A DNA stretch of 64,000 nucleotides from Pseudoscardovia suis. Its GTDB lineage: Bacteria > Actinomycetota > Actinomycetes > Actinomycetales > Bifidobacteriaceae. Below are positions 33,811-43,267 of the stretch, piece by piece. Position numbers and translations under genes: made by a program. Position 1 is the first letter of the stretch. The number at the start of each line of letters is the position of its first letter. The notes under the pieces were generated by a model. That model was not told where the DNA came from. It did no database searches and saw only the letters and a list, made by a program, of their open reading frames with translations. Location: positions 496,001-560,000 of the forward strand of contig NZ_PGFC01000001.1 of assembly GCF_002797875.1 (NCBI RefSeq). Direction: 5' to 3'.

Positions 33811-35910
33811 TCAGGCGTTCACCTCAGCGAGGGAAGCCTTGGCAGCCTCGACCACGTGCTCGGCGGTGATGCCCAGATCGATCATGTTCTGAGCGCCGTC
33901 GCCCTGCAGGCCGAACTGCTCGATGGAGATGGCCTTGCCGTAAGCGCCGAGGTACTTGTACCAAGGCATTGCGATGCCAGCCTCGATGGAAACGCGGGCC
34001 TTGACACCGGCGGGGAGGATCTCCTCCTTGTACTCGGCGTCCTGCTCCTCGAACCACTCCATGGACGGGAAGGACACGACGCGAGCCTTGATGCCTTCGG
34101 CGGCAAGCGTCTTGGCAGCGGAGACAGCCCACTGCACTTCGGAGCCGGAAGCCATGATGATGACGTCCGGGGTGCCTTCGGTGTCAACGAGCACGTAAGC
34201 GCCCTTGCGCACGCCTTCCTTGGCCTTGTCCTTGGTCTCGGCAAGCGTCGGGACGCCCTGGCGAGTGAGGATCAAAGCGGTCGGCAGCGTGTTCTTCTTC
34301 TCGAAGAAGTAGCGGTAAGCCTCGGCGGTCTCGTATGCGTCGGCAGGACGCACGACCTCGAGCTGCGGGATTGCACGGAAGGAAGCAAGGTGCTCGATCG
34401 GCTGATGGGTCGGGCCATCCTCGCCGAGGGCCACGGAGTCGTGGGTCCACACGTACAGGTTCGGGATCTCCATGAGGGCGGCCAGGCGCACTGCCGGACG
34501 CTCGTAATCGGAGAACTGGAAGAAGGTGCCGTTGAACGGGCGGGTGTCGGAGCCCAGCAGGATGCCGTTCGTGATGGCGCCCATGGCGAACTCGCGCACG
34601 CCGAAGTGCAGCTGACGGCCGTACTCGGACTGCTCGGGCCAGGTGCGGGTCTCATCGGAGGAAGGACCGAAGGACTTGGCGCCGTTGATGTTGGTGTTGT
34701 TGGAGCCACCCAGATCGGCGGAACCGCCCCACAGCTCAGGCATGATCGGCGCGATGGCGTTGATGACCTGGCCGGAGGACTTACGGGTTGCGACCTTGGC
34801 ACCGGGCTCCTGAGCAGCCTCGAACTTGTCGATGGCCTCGTCGAAGCCTTCGGGGAGCTCGTGGTTCTTGATGCGCTCATAGAGGGCGGCCTTGTCCGGG
34901 TTGGCCTTCTGCCAAGCGGCGAACTTCTCGTCCCACTCCTTGTGAGCCTCGAGACCGCGGTCAGCGACCTCACGAGCGTGGGCAAGAGCCTCTTCGTCAA
35001 CCGGGAAGTCGACATCGGGGTCGAAGCCGAGTTCCTTCTTCAGGCCTGCAACGGCTTCTGCACCGAGCTTGGAGCCGTGGGAAGCCTCGTTGTTCGTCTT
35101 GCCCGGGGTCGGCCATGCGATGAGGGTGTCGACCTTGATGAAGTGCGGGCGGTCGGTGACGGCCTCAGCCTTGTCAAGGGCGGCGGCGAGGGCAGCGGTG
35201 TCCTCCTTGTAGGAGCCGTCGGGCTGGATGAAGGAGACTTCGTCCGTGTACCAGCCGTAAGCCTCATAGCGCTTGAGGATGTCCTCGGAGAACGTGAGCT
35301 TGGTGTCGCCTTCGATCTGGATGTGGTTGGCATCGAAGATCACGAAGAGGTTGCCGAGCTTCTGGTTGCCGGCGAGGGAGCCAGCTTCGGAGGAGACGCC
35401 TTCCTCGACGTCGCCTTCACCGCAGATGACCCACACCTTGTGGTCGAACGGGGAGGTGCCTGCGGGGGCTTCCGGATCGAGCAGACCGCGCTCGAAGCGC
35501 TGGCCGTAAGCGAAACCGACAGCGGAGGCAAGGCCCTGGCCGAGCGGGCCGGTGGTCATTTCGATGCCGGGGGTCAGGCCGTATTCCGGATGGCCCGGGG
35601 TACGCGTGTCTGCACCGCCACGGAAGTACTTGAGGTCATCGAGCGTCAGGCCGTAACCGGAGAAGTACAGCTGGACGTACTGCGTCAGGGAAGCGTGACC
35701 GCCGGAGAGGATGAAGCGATCGCGGCCGGCCCACTTCGGATCGTTGGGGTCGTGCTTGATGTAACGCTGGTACAGCGTGTATGCGATCGGAGCCAGGGAC
35801 ACCGGGGAGCCGGGGTGGCCGTGGCCAGCGCGCTCAACAGCATCGGCGGAGAGGACCTTCGCCATCTTGACGGCGCGATCATCCAGTTCAGACCAAGTGA
35901 AATCGGTCAT
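33811..35910 (-). CDS. tkt: Transketolase
   Basis: Transketolase transfers two-carbon units with thiamine diphosphate, working with transaldolase to make pentose phosphates in the bifid shunt. The 699-residue protein starts at ATG 35908-35910. Marks: ERAGHGHPGSP, SGGHASLTQY, TTGPLGQGLASAVG, the ThDP motif ICGEGDVEEGVSSEAGSLAG, PTHQPIEHLASFRAIP and VVSFPSMEWFE. The length is typical. Codon bias is strong, as for other central-metabolism genes here. A frame of about 730 codons on the opposite strand is a by-product of that bias. Confidence 0.97.
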   Translation of the reverse strand: MTDFTWSELDDRAVKMAKVLSADAVERAGHGHPGSPVSLAPIAYTLYQRYIKHDPNDPKWAGRDRFILSGGHASLTQYVQLYFSGYGLTLDDLKYFRGGADTRTPGHPEYGLTPGIEMTTGPLGQGLASAVGFAYGQRFERGLLDPEAPAGTSPFDHKVWVICGEGDVEEGVSSEAGSLAGNQKLGNLFVIFDANHIQIEGDTKLTFSEDILKRYEAYGWYTDEVSFIQPDGSYKEDTAALAAALDKAEAVTDRPHFIKVDTLIAWPTPGKTNNEASHGSKLGAEAVAGLKKELGFDPDVDFPVDEEALAHAREVADRGLEAHKEWDEKFAAWQKANPDKAALYERIKNHELPEGFDEAIDKFEAAQEPGAKVATRKSSGQVINAIAPIMPELWGGSADLGGSNNTNINGAKSFGPSSDETRTWPEQSEYGRQLHFGVREFAMGAITNGILLGSDTRPFNGTFFQFSDYERPAVRLAALMEIPNLYVWTHDSVALGEDGPTHQPIEHLASFRAIPQLEVVRPADAYETAEAYRYFFEKKNTLPTALILTRQGVPTLAETKDKAKEGVRKGAYVLVDTEGTPDVIIMASGSEVQWAVSAAKTLAAEGIKARVVSFPSMEWFEEQDAEYKEEILPAGVKARVSIEAGIAMPWYKYLGAYGKAISIEQFGLQGDGAQNMIDLGITAEHVVEAAKASLAEVNA

Positions 35911-36065
35911 TGATAATTCCTTCCAATTGGACGTGAGCAGGCCTCAAGGAACACAAGGCACTGCCCGCAATGACGATTCCATGCTAAACCGCCGCACAGA
36001 CTTAGGCGGCGATGGGGGAGCAGGTACGCCATGTGTTTTCGTCGCCAGCGAAACATCGGCCGCAA

Positions 36066-36092
36066 ATAGCACTCTCGGGTCAGGAGTGCTAA
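36066..36092 (+). promoter_or_regulatory. CIRCE element upstream of hrcA
   Basis: TAGCACTC-N9-GAGTGCTA (36067-36091) is the HrcA operator with standard spacing. It makes the hrcA-dnaJ unit heat-shock controlled and self-repressed. Confidence 0.95.
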
Positions 36093-36171
36093 AACTGTGA
36101 TATCAGCCAAGACCGGGCAATGCGGTCGGGCGATGCAACTGAATGCCAGCGAGTTGCCGGAAGGAGGAGGC

Positions 36172-37389
36172 ATGGCGAACACGAGGCGAATGGTCGTGTT
36201 GCGCGCGGTGGTCGAGGATTACATCCGCACGCAGGAGCCAGTGAGTTCTGCCGCAGTGGCGCGCAGGCACAAGATTTCCGCAAGTCCGGCGACGGTCCGC
36301 AACGACATGGCGGCGCTGGAGGACGAAGGATATCTTGCGCAACCGCATACCTCCGCAGGCAGGGTGCCTACGCAGAAGGGCTACCGTTATTTCGTCGACA
36401 AGCTCGCCACCGTCATGCCCCTGACCCCGGCGCAGAAGAACGCAATACGCCAGTTCCTCTCAGGATCGGTCAATCTCGATGACGTGCTGCGCCGTTCCGC
36501 CCAACTTCTTGCACAGATAACCGGGCAGGTTGCGGTCGTGGCCTCGCCGTCGCTGGCGCGTTCCGCCTTGCGCCATCTCGAAATCGTGCCGGTTGCCCTC
36601 CACACGCAGCTCGTCGTTGTCATCACTGACACCGGCCGTGTCGAACAGCGCTCCATCGTCAACGCATCGTCCCCGTCCGTTGAATTCGTGCAGCGTCTGT
36701 GCGCTCAGGTGAACGACGATTGCACCGGCCTGGGGCTTGCAGCGACAGGGGGCAACCTGCGTAGCATTGCCCTGACATTGTCAGACCCGGCGCAGCGCGA
36801 ATTCACGCTGTCGCTCGCGCACATATTCAGTGACCTCGCCAGCCAGGAACGCGCCAGCAACCTGTATATGTCCGGCACCAACCGCCTCACCCACAAGGAA
36901 GGTGCGCTCGAGGACGTCGCGCCGCTCCTCGACGCCCTCGAGGAACAAGTGGTGCTCATGCATCTGATGGGCAAGCTCAGCGAGGTTCCGACCGAGGGAG
37001 CCGCCCGGGGAGTGGGCGTGGCGATCGGCTCGGAGACGCACACGCCTGGTCTGCTTCATGCATCCGTGGTGTCCAGCGGCTACGGCCACTCATCGGGCAG
37101 CGGCATCGCCACCGACGACGCCCAGATCCCTGCCGTCGCCCCGGTGGCATTCGTGGGCTCCATCGGCCCCACTCACATGGATTACGCGACCACCATCGCT
37201 GCAGTGCGGGCGGTCGCGAAATACCTCACGGAATACGTCGCCCGGGAGGAGGGCGCCGACCCGGATGGGCCGGCTCCAGACCTTGGCGCGGATTCACAAG
37301 GCGACCCATCGCGCGGTGATTTCAATGGGCATGGTGATTCAAACGAGCCCGATGATTCCGACGGAAGGAACCATTCCATGACCCCATAG
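36172..37389 (+). CDS. hrcA: Heat-inducible transcription repressor HrcA
   Basis: HrcA binds CIRCE and represses chaperone genes. ATG 36172 with a perfect AAGGAGGAGG gives 405 residues, a little longer than usual owing to a Gly/Asp/Ser-rich tail of about 45. Marks: RRMVVLRAVVEDYIRTQEPV, winged helix KISASPATVRNDMAALEDEG, PHTSAGRVPTQKGYRYFVD and late FVGSIGPTHMDYATTIAAV. dnaJ follows by 55 bp. Confidence 0.96.
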   Translation: MANTRRMVVLRAVVEDYIRTQEPVSSAAVARRHKISASPATVRNDMAALEDEGYLAQPHTSAGRVPTQKGYRYFVDKLATVMPLTPAQKNAIRQFLSGSVNLDDVLRRSAQLLAQITGQVAVVASPSLARSALRHLEIVPVALHTQLVVVITDTGRVEQRSIVNASSPSVEFVQRLCAQVNDDCTGLGLAATGGNLRSIALTLSDPAQREFTLSLAHIFSDLASQERASNLYMSGTNRLTHKEGALEDVAPLLDALEEQVVLMHLMGKLSEVPTEGAARGVGVAIGSETHTPGLLHASVVSSGYGHSSGSGIATDDAQIPAVAPVAFVGSIGPTHMDYATTIAAVRAVAKYLTEYVAREEGADPDGPAPDLGADSQGDPSRGDFNGHGDSNEPDDSDGRNHSMTP

Positions 37390-37444
37390 GATGGCGCCCC
37401 GATATAATCCCGCGTAGCAACACAGCGAAAACAAGGACAGACAA

Positions 37445-38590
37445 GTGGCAGAATCTGATTATTACGAGACGCTCGGCGTGAAGCGAGACGCCTCCCAAGA
37501 AGAAATAAAAAAGGCGTATCGCAAACTGAGTCGCAAGTATCATCCCGATCTTGCCGGCCCTGAGTTCGAGGACAAGTTCAAGGCGGTCAATAACGCCTAT
37601 GATGTGCTCAGCGACCCAGACAAGCGCCGCATGTATGACATGGGCGCCGATCCCAACAATCCCAACAGCGGCGCGCAGTCGTTCCAAGGCGGCTTCGGGG
37701 ACATCTTCACCGATTTGTTCGGTTCCGCGTTCGGCGCAGCCGGAGGCTCCGGCCCGATCCCGCGCACGCAGCCGGGACGCGACGCCCGCGCTGTCATGGA
37801 CATCGACCTGAAGACGGCGGTGTTCGGCGGCACATCCAGCCTCGACATCTCCACGTACCAGGTCTGCACCACGTGCCACGGCACGGGTTGCGAAGGCGAT
37901 ACCAAGCCGACGACCTGCCCCGAATGCAAGGGGCGCGGCAGAGTGCAGCACGTGACGAACACATTGCTGGGCCAGATGATGTCGGAAAGCCCATGCCCCC
38001 ACTGCCAGGGCTACGGCACGGTCATCGAGAAGCCGTGTCCCTCATGCCAAGGCCATGGCCGTGTGCGCACGAAGCGCACCGTGACGGTCAATGTGCCCGC
38101 GGGCGTGGACGACAACACCCGCATCCGCCTCAACAAGCAGGGCGAAGTGGGCGAGGGCGGCGGCCCCGCCGGAGACCTTTACGTGGACATCCGCGTCAAG
38201 AAGGACGACACGTTTACGCGCGAAGGCAACGACCTGCATAGCTGGATGCGCATCCCGCTCACATGGGCGGCGCTGGGCCACAAGACGCAGATCCCCACCT
38301 TCGACGGCGACCAGGAGCTGGAGATTCCGGCAGGCGCGCAGACCGGAAGCACGATTGAACTCAAGGGGCTGGGCGTCACCAGCCTGCGCGACGCCTCGCA
38401 GCGCGGAAACATCATCGTTCACCTGATCGTCGAAACCCCCACGAAGCTCACGGACGAGCAGAAGAAGCTGCTCGAAAAGTTCGCGTCTTTGCGAAAGGAC
38501 GACGACTATACGCCCAAGAGCGGCGATGAGGTGAAAATGCCCAAGTCGTCCAAAGGCTTCTTCGGCAAGTTGAAGGACGCACTCAGCTGA
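37445..38590 (+). CDS. dnaJ: Chaperone DnaJ
   Basis: DnaJ is the J-domain co-chaperone of DnaK. The GTG start at 37445 gives 381 residues. The J domain (1-65) carries the HPD motif in KYHPDLAG. A Gly/Phe-rich stretch follows. The four zinc repeats are complete: [24 protein letters not shown] and CPSCQGHG. The C-terminal substrate-binding domain ends with [15 protein letters not shown]. In actinobacteria this hrcA-linked copy is usually the second DnaJ; a dnaK-linked copy is not in the window. Confidence 0.95.
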   Translation: MAESDYYETLGVKRDASQEEIKKAYRKLSRKYHPDLAGPEFEDKFKAVNNAYDVLSDPDKRRMYDMGADPNNPNSGAQSFQGGFGDIFTDLFGSAFGAAGGSGPIPRTQPGRDARAVMDIDLKTAVFGGTSSLDISTYQVCTTCHGTGCEGDTKPTTCPECKGRGRVQHVTNTLLGQMMSESPCPHCQGYGTVIEKPCPSCQGHGRVRTKRTVTVNVPAGVDDNTRIRLNKQGEVGEGGGPAGDLYVDIRVKKDDTFTREGNDLHSWMRIPLTWAALGHKTQIPTFDGDQELEIPAGAQTGSTIELKGLGVTSLRDASQRGNIIVHLIVETPTKLTDEQKKLLEKFASLRKDDDYTPKSGDEVKMPKSSKGFFGKLKDALS

Positions 38591-38702
38591 CACGCCGCAT
38601 GGCTACCGTGCCATGCAAGATTGCGCATCAACAGCGTGCATTGACAGCGCGCAATAACAACGTGCATCAGCTGCACGCAATAAGAGCGCATATCACTTGC
38701 AC

Positions 38703-38763
38703 ATCACGCATATAACATCACGCATATAACATCACGCATACAAATGCATATCACGCATACAAA
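38703..38763. repeat. 14-bp tandem repeats after dnaJ
   Basis: ATCACGCATATAAC starts at 38703 and 38717. Related copies ATCACGCATACAAA follow at 38731 and about 38750. Looser copies of CGTGCA/GCGCAATAA lie upstream (38630-38690). Confidence 0.8.
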
Positions 38764-38804
38764 AGGGGTGGTGCTGATTCCGAGGAACCGGCACCACCCC
38801 TTTT
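38761..38804. terminator. Terminator between dnaJ and the convergent kinase gene
   Basis: AAAAGGGGTGGTGC (38761-38774) pairs with GCACCACCCCTTTT (38791-38804); it can act in both directions. The 15-mer TTGAATTCACYGCTG then occurs twice (38803-38832). Confidence 0.88.
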
Positions 38805-38861
38805 GAATTCACCGCTGTTGAATTCACTGCTGTTGAATTGTTGTGTGATTCGTTGCCGCGA

Positions 38862-39659
38862 TCAGCCCAGCAGGCTCGTGCACATCTGGCGGAATTCACT
38901 CACGTAGCCGCCGCCGAAGAACACGCAATGGCCTGCGATGGGGTAGAGCTGCCACAGCGTGTAGCGGTCCTGATAGCCAGACTTGAGCGGATGCACACTC
39001 ATGTATCCGTCCATGATCTCAGACAGATACGGCATGCCGAACAGATGCAGCATCGCAAGGTCTTCCTCGCGATGCCCGCCATGGGCCGCCGGATCGATGA
39101 GGATCGCCTCGACCCCGTCGTTGCCATGTGTCCACATCACGTTGCCGCTCCACAGGTCGCCATGCACGCGGGCAGGCTTGTCAGACGCTGCCGGGCCCAA
39201 AAGGTCGGGCAGGGCGTCGACCACATGCTGCGCCAGGTCAAGATCGGCATTGCCCAGCACGCCTCGTTCCACTCCAAGGCGCACCATTGGAAGGATTCGC
39301 CCCTCACCGTAATACGTCGTAACATCAGTCCATTCACCGGTGTCCATCGGCACAGGATCTTGCAGCGGGCCGAAATAGCACGTGCCGTCATACCCCTGCG
39401 GCGCGGAACCGAAGAACTGCGCGCCCGTGTCATGCATGCGGGCGAGCGCAGCGCCAAACGCAAACGCCGCCTTCGGCGTGGGGGACGCCGGCTCCACACG
39501 CTCGATGTCCAGATAATCGTCGCCCCAGTTGAACACCTTCACGACGCGGGGACCGCCATTGGCATGCGCCTGCCCCAACCACTGCAGCCCCCTGCCTTCG
39601 CACTCGAAGAAACCTTGGGGCGCCCATCCGCGCGACTTGCGGTAAACAGCATCACTCAT
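38862..39659 (-). CDS. Fructosamine kinase family protein
   Basis: This is an aminoglycoside-phosphotransferase-fold kinase of the fructosamine/ketosamine-3-kinase group, which phosphorylate sugars bound to amines and help repair glycated proteins. ATG 39657-39659 with AGGAGG upstream gives 265 residues. Marks: LARMHDTGAQFFG, catalytic loop ARVHGDLWSGNVMW and metal-binding AILIDPAAHGGHREEDLAML. The N-terminal lysine lobe is shorter than in typical members (about 290 residues). The true substrate is unknown. Confidence 0.88.
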   Translation of the reverse strand: MSDAVYRKSRGWAPQGFFECEGRGLQWLGQAHANGGPRVVKVFNWGDDYLDIERVEPASPTPKAAFAFGAALARMHDTGAQFFGSAPQGYDGTCYFGPLQDPVPMDTGEWTDVTTYYGEGRILPMVRLGVERGVLGNADLDLAQHVVDALPDLLGPAASDKPARVHGDLWSGNVMWTHGNDGVEAILIDPAAHGGHREEDLAMLHLFGMPYLSEIMDGYMSVHPLKSGYQDRYTLWQLYPIAGHCVFFGGGYVSEFRQMCTSLLG

Positions 39660-39843
39660 CGCTGTGTTCCTCCTGTAATACATAATCAATCTATTGCCTT
39701 TATTCAGTATGGCACTTCCGCCATTCCCGCGCACGTCATCGCCCGCCCAGCAGCGGCCATCGGCACAAACGGGCACGGGCTGGAACAAGGCCGCGTGTCG
39801 GCTGCGACGCACTGTGGCCAAGCCGCCCTGTATTGTGGCGAAC

Positions 39844-40716
39844 GTGAATGTTTTCCAAGCTATTTTTCTCGGCTTTCTCCAAGGTCTGACCGAGTATCTT
39901 CCTGTTTCGTCCAGCGCGCATATCCGAATCTTCGGTTCGCTCATCGGCTGCGAAGACCCCGGTGCTGCGTTCACCGCCATCATTCAGATCGGCACGGAGC
40001 TGGCGGTATTGCTGTATTTCCGCCATGACATTGCACGAATCCTGTCGCATTGGTTCCGCTGCCTGTTCAGCAAGAACGCCCAGGGGTGGGAGCGTTTCGG
40101 ATCCAAAGACAAAGACGCCGCCATGGGCTGGTACATCATCATCGGCACGATGCCGATTGTGATCGCTGGCCTTTTGTTCCAGAAGGTGATCGAGACCAAT
40201 CTGCGAAACCTGTGGATCATCGTGTGCACGCTCGCCATCTTCGGCGTGCTTCTGTGGTACTTCGACCAGCGCAGTGCACAGGTCAAGGGCGAAGAAGACA
40301 TGACGTGGAAGGACGCGATCGTCTTCGGCATCGGCCAGATGCTTGCCTTGGTTCCGGGTGTGTCTCGCTCCGGCGGCACCATCACCTTCGGCCGCGCCAT
40401 GGGCTATACCCGCGAGGCTGCGGCGCGCGTGAGCTTCCTCATGGCGATTCCTGCGGTGTTGGGCGCTGGAATCCTCGAAACCGTCAAGTCCGTGGGCGAC
40501 ACCTCGGACCCCTCGTTCCCGGGATGGGGAGTGACGATCCTTGCCACGATCATCTCGTTCGTCGTGGGCTATGTGGTGATCATCGGATTCCTCAAGCTCG
40601 TCTCCACGTTCTCTTACAAGGGCTTCGCCATCTACCGCATCGCTCTTGCAGTGTTCGTGGTGATCATGCTCGTGACGAATGTGCTGACGCCGCTGTCGGG
40701 TGCCGCCGCCGTATAA
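39844..40716 (+). CDS. uppP: Undecaprenyl-diphosphatase UppP (BacA)
   Basis: UppP recycles the lipid carrier for peptidoglycan by removing a phosphate from undecaprenyl diphosphate; overproduction gives bacitracin resistance in other bacteria. It is a polytopic membrane enzyme. Marks: FLGFLQGLTEYLPVSSSAHI with its catalytic glutamate, and LALVPGVSRSGGTITFGRAMG. GTG 39844 gives 290 residues. It has no ribosome site, but a TATTGT -10 box (39831-39836) ends 7 nt before it, which points to a leaderless mRNA. Upstream in-frame ATGs would add a sequence of no homology type. Confidence 0.93.
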   Translation: MNVFQAIFLGFLQGLTEYLPVSSSAHIRIFGSLIGCEDPGAAFTAIIQIGTELAVLLYFRHDIARILSHWFRCLFSKNAQGWERFGSKDKDAAMGWYIIIGTMPIVIAGLLFQKVIETNLRNLWIIVCTLAIFGVLLWYFDQRSAQVKGEEDMTWKDAIVFGIGQMLALVPGVSRSGGTITFGRAMGYTREAAARVSFLMAIPAVLGAGILETVKSVGDTSDPSFPGWGVTILATIISFVVGYVVIIGFLKLVSTFSYKGFAIYRIALAVFVVIMLVTNVLTPLSGAAAV

Positions 40717-40845
40717 CCGCGCGACGCGTAGTGTGTTGTGACGCACTTGCGACGCAACACACTGCCGGCTTGCCGCGCAGGGCTTGACGGATGACTTCCG
40801 CACCTCACGCGCACAGCCTGAAGAACACAACCTGTGACACAAATA

Positions 40846-40892
40846 AATCCGGACCAGCCGCTTCATCAAGCGTCGGCTGGCCCGGATTTTTG
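40846..40892. terminator. Terminator between uppP and PAC2 gene
   Basis: AATCCGGACCAGCCG (40846-40860) pairs with CGGCTGGCCCGGATT (40874-40888) with one mismatch, then TTTTG. Confidence 0.88.
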
Positions 40893-40919
40893 TTTCTCTC
40901 AGTCTGTTTCTCTCAGTCT
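40892..40919. repeat. 14-bp direct repeat spanning the PAC2 gene stop
   Basis: GTTTCTCTCAGTCT occurs twice in tandem (40892-40905, 40906-40919). The stop codon of the minus-strand PAC2 gene lies inside it. Confidence 0.75.
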
Positions 40920-42322
40920 GTTGCGGGGGAATCCGTCGCTTTCCCTGCGTTGCCTGTCCGCTGCCCGCTATCAGAGATGCCGTTATCTGTGCCGCAATCG
41001 GCGCCTGCACCGTTCCTGGCATTGCCATTCGAGGCCCCCTCATTCGCGGCATTGCCTTCGGTGCCGGTTTTCGCCGCGGAAGACGCACAATCCGGATTGA
41101 CTCCATCCGAACCGGAAGAGCGGCCGGCACGCATGCCCGAGGATGTGGCATCATGACGATCCACCCCCTGGACGGACGGCTTCATCGTTGCATCAGCGTT
41201 CCATTGCACCGACGGGGCGTGAGGGGAGAACCGGGTGTGAATCTGCGCCACGGCATGCGCATCGAACAGTCCGCCCTTGCTCTTGATGTTGACGCCTTTG
41301 AGCTGGACGTCGAGCAAGAACTTCTCCGTCTCCTGCACAAGCTGCTCACAGACATCGGGCTGGCGGCTGAGCTTCATCTCCATGTCGATGCGGGTGCTCG
41401 TATCATGCTCGCGTTCGAGTCGCTCGACCTCATGGCGCAGATCCGGGTTGATCGACATCATTGCATCAGCGCGCGCATGCCAGCGCCTGGACTGGAATCC
41501 CAAGTCGGCGGTTTCAAGATCCTCGCCAAGGTTCTTGGAGAGAGCCTTGAGCAAATCCAGCGTCGCCTGAGGACATTCTTCGCTCGCCATGTACCGCGGC
41601 ACAGAAACTGTGTAGGCGTCGATGGGGATGCATGCGTCTGCGGCGGTGAGGTTGAGCACCACATTCATGCTCACGGGACCGCGGTATTCATCCAAATCGC
41701 CATTGCCTGGCACATACAGCGTACCGTCGCCGCGCGCAACGCTGCCCCAATGCGACATAGGCAGCTCACGGGTGTGGGGGCAATCGTCAAGCATGCTGGA
41801 AAGCGACACAATGCGCTCGACCCCATTTGCGAGGGCGATGTCAAGGCACGTGTTCGCGTAATCCTCCCAATACAAGTTGGGCTCTGACCCCGAGAGCACA
41901 AGAAGGCGCAACGTGGGGGAGACGTCCACAGCGACGATGGAGCTTTCCGGCCACATCAGGCGGCGTTCCCCGTCGATGGTGGTGATCATCGGGCGGTTTT
42001 GCTGAAAGTCATAGTATTTGCACGAGCACAGGCGCTTGACGAGGGTGTAGCTGTATTGGCGCGCCACGTGCTGGACGAGGTCCGAAACCGCATAGCAGGC
42101 GTCCGACCAGCCGGACAGCGCGGTCACGAACACCGTGTGGCGCTGCGCAGAAGCAGCAGCCTCGGATTGTGCTGCCGGGGAAGCCGAGGCGTCGACACCA
42201 TGGGCCGTCTGCGAATCGCTGCCGCAGGGACGCTCTGAAGCGTTAGCCACATACGTCTGCTGGCTCTGGCCGTTTCGCTGCGCAGGGCTGGGACGCCGAG
42301 CGCCATCTGATGCCTTGGTCAT
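40913..42322 (-). CDS. PAC2 family protein
   Basis: PAC2 proteins are related to a proteasome-assembly chaperone fold; in actinobacteria their role is unclear. ATG 42320-42322 after AGGAGGG gives 469 residues. A 60-residue low-complexity start is followed by the core: FVTALSGWSDACYAVSDLVQHV, RPMITTIDGERRLMWPESSI, LLVLSGSEPNLYWEDYANTC, IVSLSSMLDDCPHTRELPMS and YRGPVSMNVVLNLTA. The C-terminal 100 residues are rich in Asn, Gly, Ser and Ala and look disordered. There is no proteasome gene nearby. It is transcribed towards uppP and faces the tRNA cluster with its upstream side. Confidence 0.88.
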   Translation of the reverse strand: MTKASDGARRPSPAQRNGQSQQTYVANASERPCGSDSQTAHGVDASASPAAQSEAAASAQRHTVFVTALSGWSDACYAVSDLVQHVARQYSYTLVKRLCSCKYYDFQQNRPMITTIDGERRLMWPESSIVAVDVSPTLRLLVLSGSEPNLYWEDYANTCLDIALANGVERIVSLSSMLDDCPHTRELPMSHWGSVARGDGTLYVPGNGDLDEYRGPVSMNVVLNLTAADACIPIDAYTVSVPRYMASEECPQATLDLLKALSKNLGEDLETADLGFQSRRWHARADAMMSINPDLRHEVERLEREHDTSTRIDMEMKLSRQPDVCEQLVQETEKFLLDVQLKGVNIKSKGGLFDAHAVAQIHTRFSPHAPSVQWNADATMKPSVQGVDRHDATSSGMRAGRSSGSDGVNPDCASSAAKTGTEGNAANEGASNGNARNGAGADCGTDNGISDSGQRTGNAGKATDSPATD

Positions 42323-42514
42323 GTGGACCCTCCTTATGTCACCACCAAGGGTATCGGCATATGTGTCTCCAGAAAGTCAACTATGCCGTGGGCGTGAACG
42401 CGTCATATTGCAAGAAAGCGAAAAAGCGGCAAAAGCCGTGATTCCCTCAAAATGCCAAGAATCGTTGAAATTCCAACGAAAACACGAATGCGACACGCCC
42501 GGGAACGCCTCGAT

Positions 42515-42543
42515 TTGCCAAATGACATCCGTGTGGTTATATT
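42515..42543 (+). promoter_or_regulatory. Promoter of the tRNA cluster
   Basis: TTGCCA (42515-42520), a 17-bp spacer and TATATT (42538-42543) lie 50 bp before the first tRNA. Confidence 0.7.
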
Positions 42544-42595
42544 TATGACTCGTTGCTTGAGGCACGGGTTCACAAGACACCGCCAAGAGAAACAT

Positions 42596-42668
42596 GCGGA
42601 CATAGCTTAGTTGGTAAAGCGCGACCTTGCCAAGGTCGAGACCGCGGGTCCGAGTCCCGTTGTCCGCT
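42596..42668 (+). tRNA. tRNA-Gly(GCC)
   Basis: The acceptor stem GCGGACA/TGTCCGC encloses a cloverleaf with an anticodon stem CGACC/GGTCG and loop TTGCCAA, anticodon GCC. The T arm is GCGGG-TCCGAGT-CCCGT. No CCA is encoded. Confidence 0.95.
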
Positions 42669-42693
42669 CGAGGTCACGAGAGTGACGTCCTGC

Positions 42694-42764
42694 GGTGGGT
42701 TAGCCAAGCGGTTAGGCAGCGGCCTGCAAAGCCGTATAGACGAGTTCGACTCTCGTACCCACCT
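42694..42764 (+). tRNA. tRNA-Cys(GCA)
   Basis: The acceptor stem GGTGGGT/ACCCACC, loop CTGCAAA with anticodon GCA, and T loop GTTCGACTC give a normal 71-nt tRNA. Confidence 0.95.
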
Positions 42765-42769
42765 CGCTT

Positions 42770-42842
42770 GGGCGATTGGCGCAGCGGCTAGCGCACTTCC
42801 CTGACACGGAAGGGGTCACAAGTTCGATTCTTGTATCGCCCA
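42770..42842 (+). tRNA. tRNA-Val(GAC)
   Basis: The acceptor stem GGGCGAT/ATCGCCC and anticodon loop CTGACAC within stem CTTCC/GGAAG give anticodon GAC. It starts 5 nt after the Cys tRNA. Confidence 0.95.
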
Positions 42843-42963
42843 CTCAGGCTTCATGGCCAAAAGCCATATGAAGCCGCTTATAAATAAACAGCTTGTTCAT
42901 TATTTATTAATGAGCAGCCGATACATGCTCTTTGAGATTGAAACATCGCGAAGTTCATGCTTC

Positions 42964-43036
42964 GGGCGATTGGCGCAGCGGCTAGCGCACTTCGTTCACA
43001 CCGAAGGGGTCGTAGGTTCGATTCCTACATCGCCCA
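42964..43036 (+). tRNA. tRNA-Val(CAC)
   Basis: The acceptor stem GGGCGAT/ATCGCCC and anticodon loop TTCACAC within stem CTTCG/CGAAG give anticodon CAC. The first 30 bases match the upstream Val tRNA, suggesting duplication followed by anticodon change. The 121-bp gap between the two has no gene. Confidence 0.95.
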
Positions 43037-43043
43037 CCCTTTG

Positions 43044-43071
43044 AACCCCAGTCTTATGACTGGGGTTTTCT
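43044..43071 (+). terminator. Terminator of the tRNA cluster
   Basis: AACCCCAGTC (43044-43053) pairs with GACTGGGGTT (43058-43067), then TTC and further T. Confidence 0.88.
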
Positions 43072-43267
43072 TGTTCCATAGACTCTCTGTATACATCCTC
43101 TCTGCAATCGACGAAGACTTATGGGGGATGTCACAAACCATGCGACACGCAACGCCAGAGTGCACCTCGTGTTGCTGCGTGTCGCGTCACGGAACCGCGT
43201 TCCCCATGAATTCACAAGAATTCGCAAGGGGAGCACCGCCAATTCATCCATAATTTGCCGTCAGCAT

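Noticed and set aside
33718-35913. A frame of about 730 codons on the plus strand opposite transketolase
   Set aside because: It mirrors a strongly codon-biased gene; its product has no domain logic, while the minus-strand frame is a complete transketolase.
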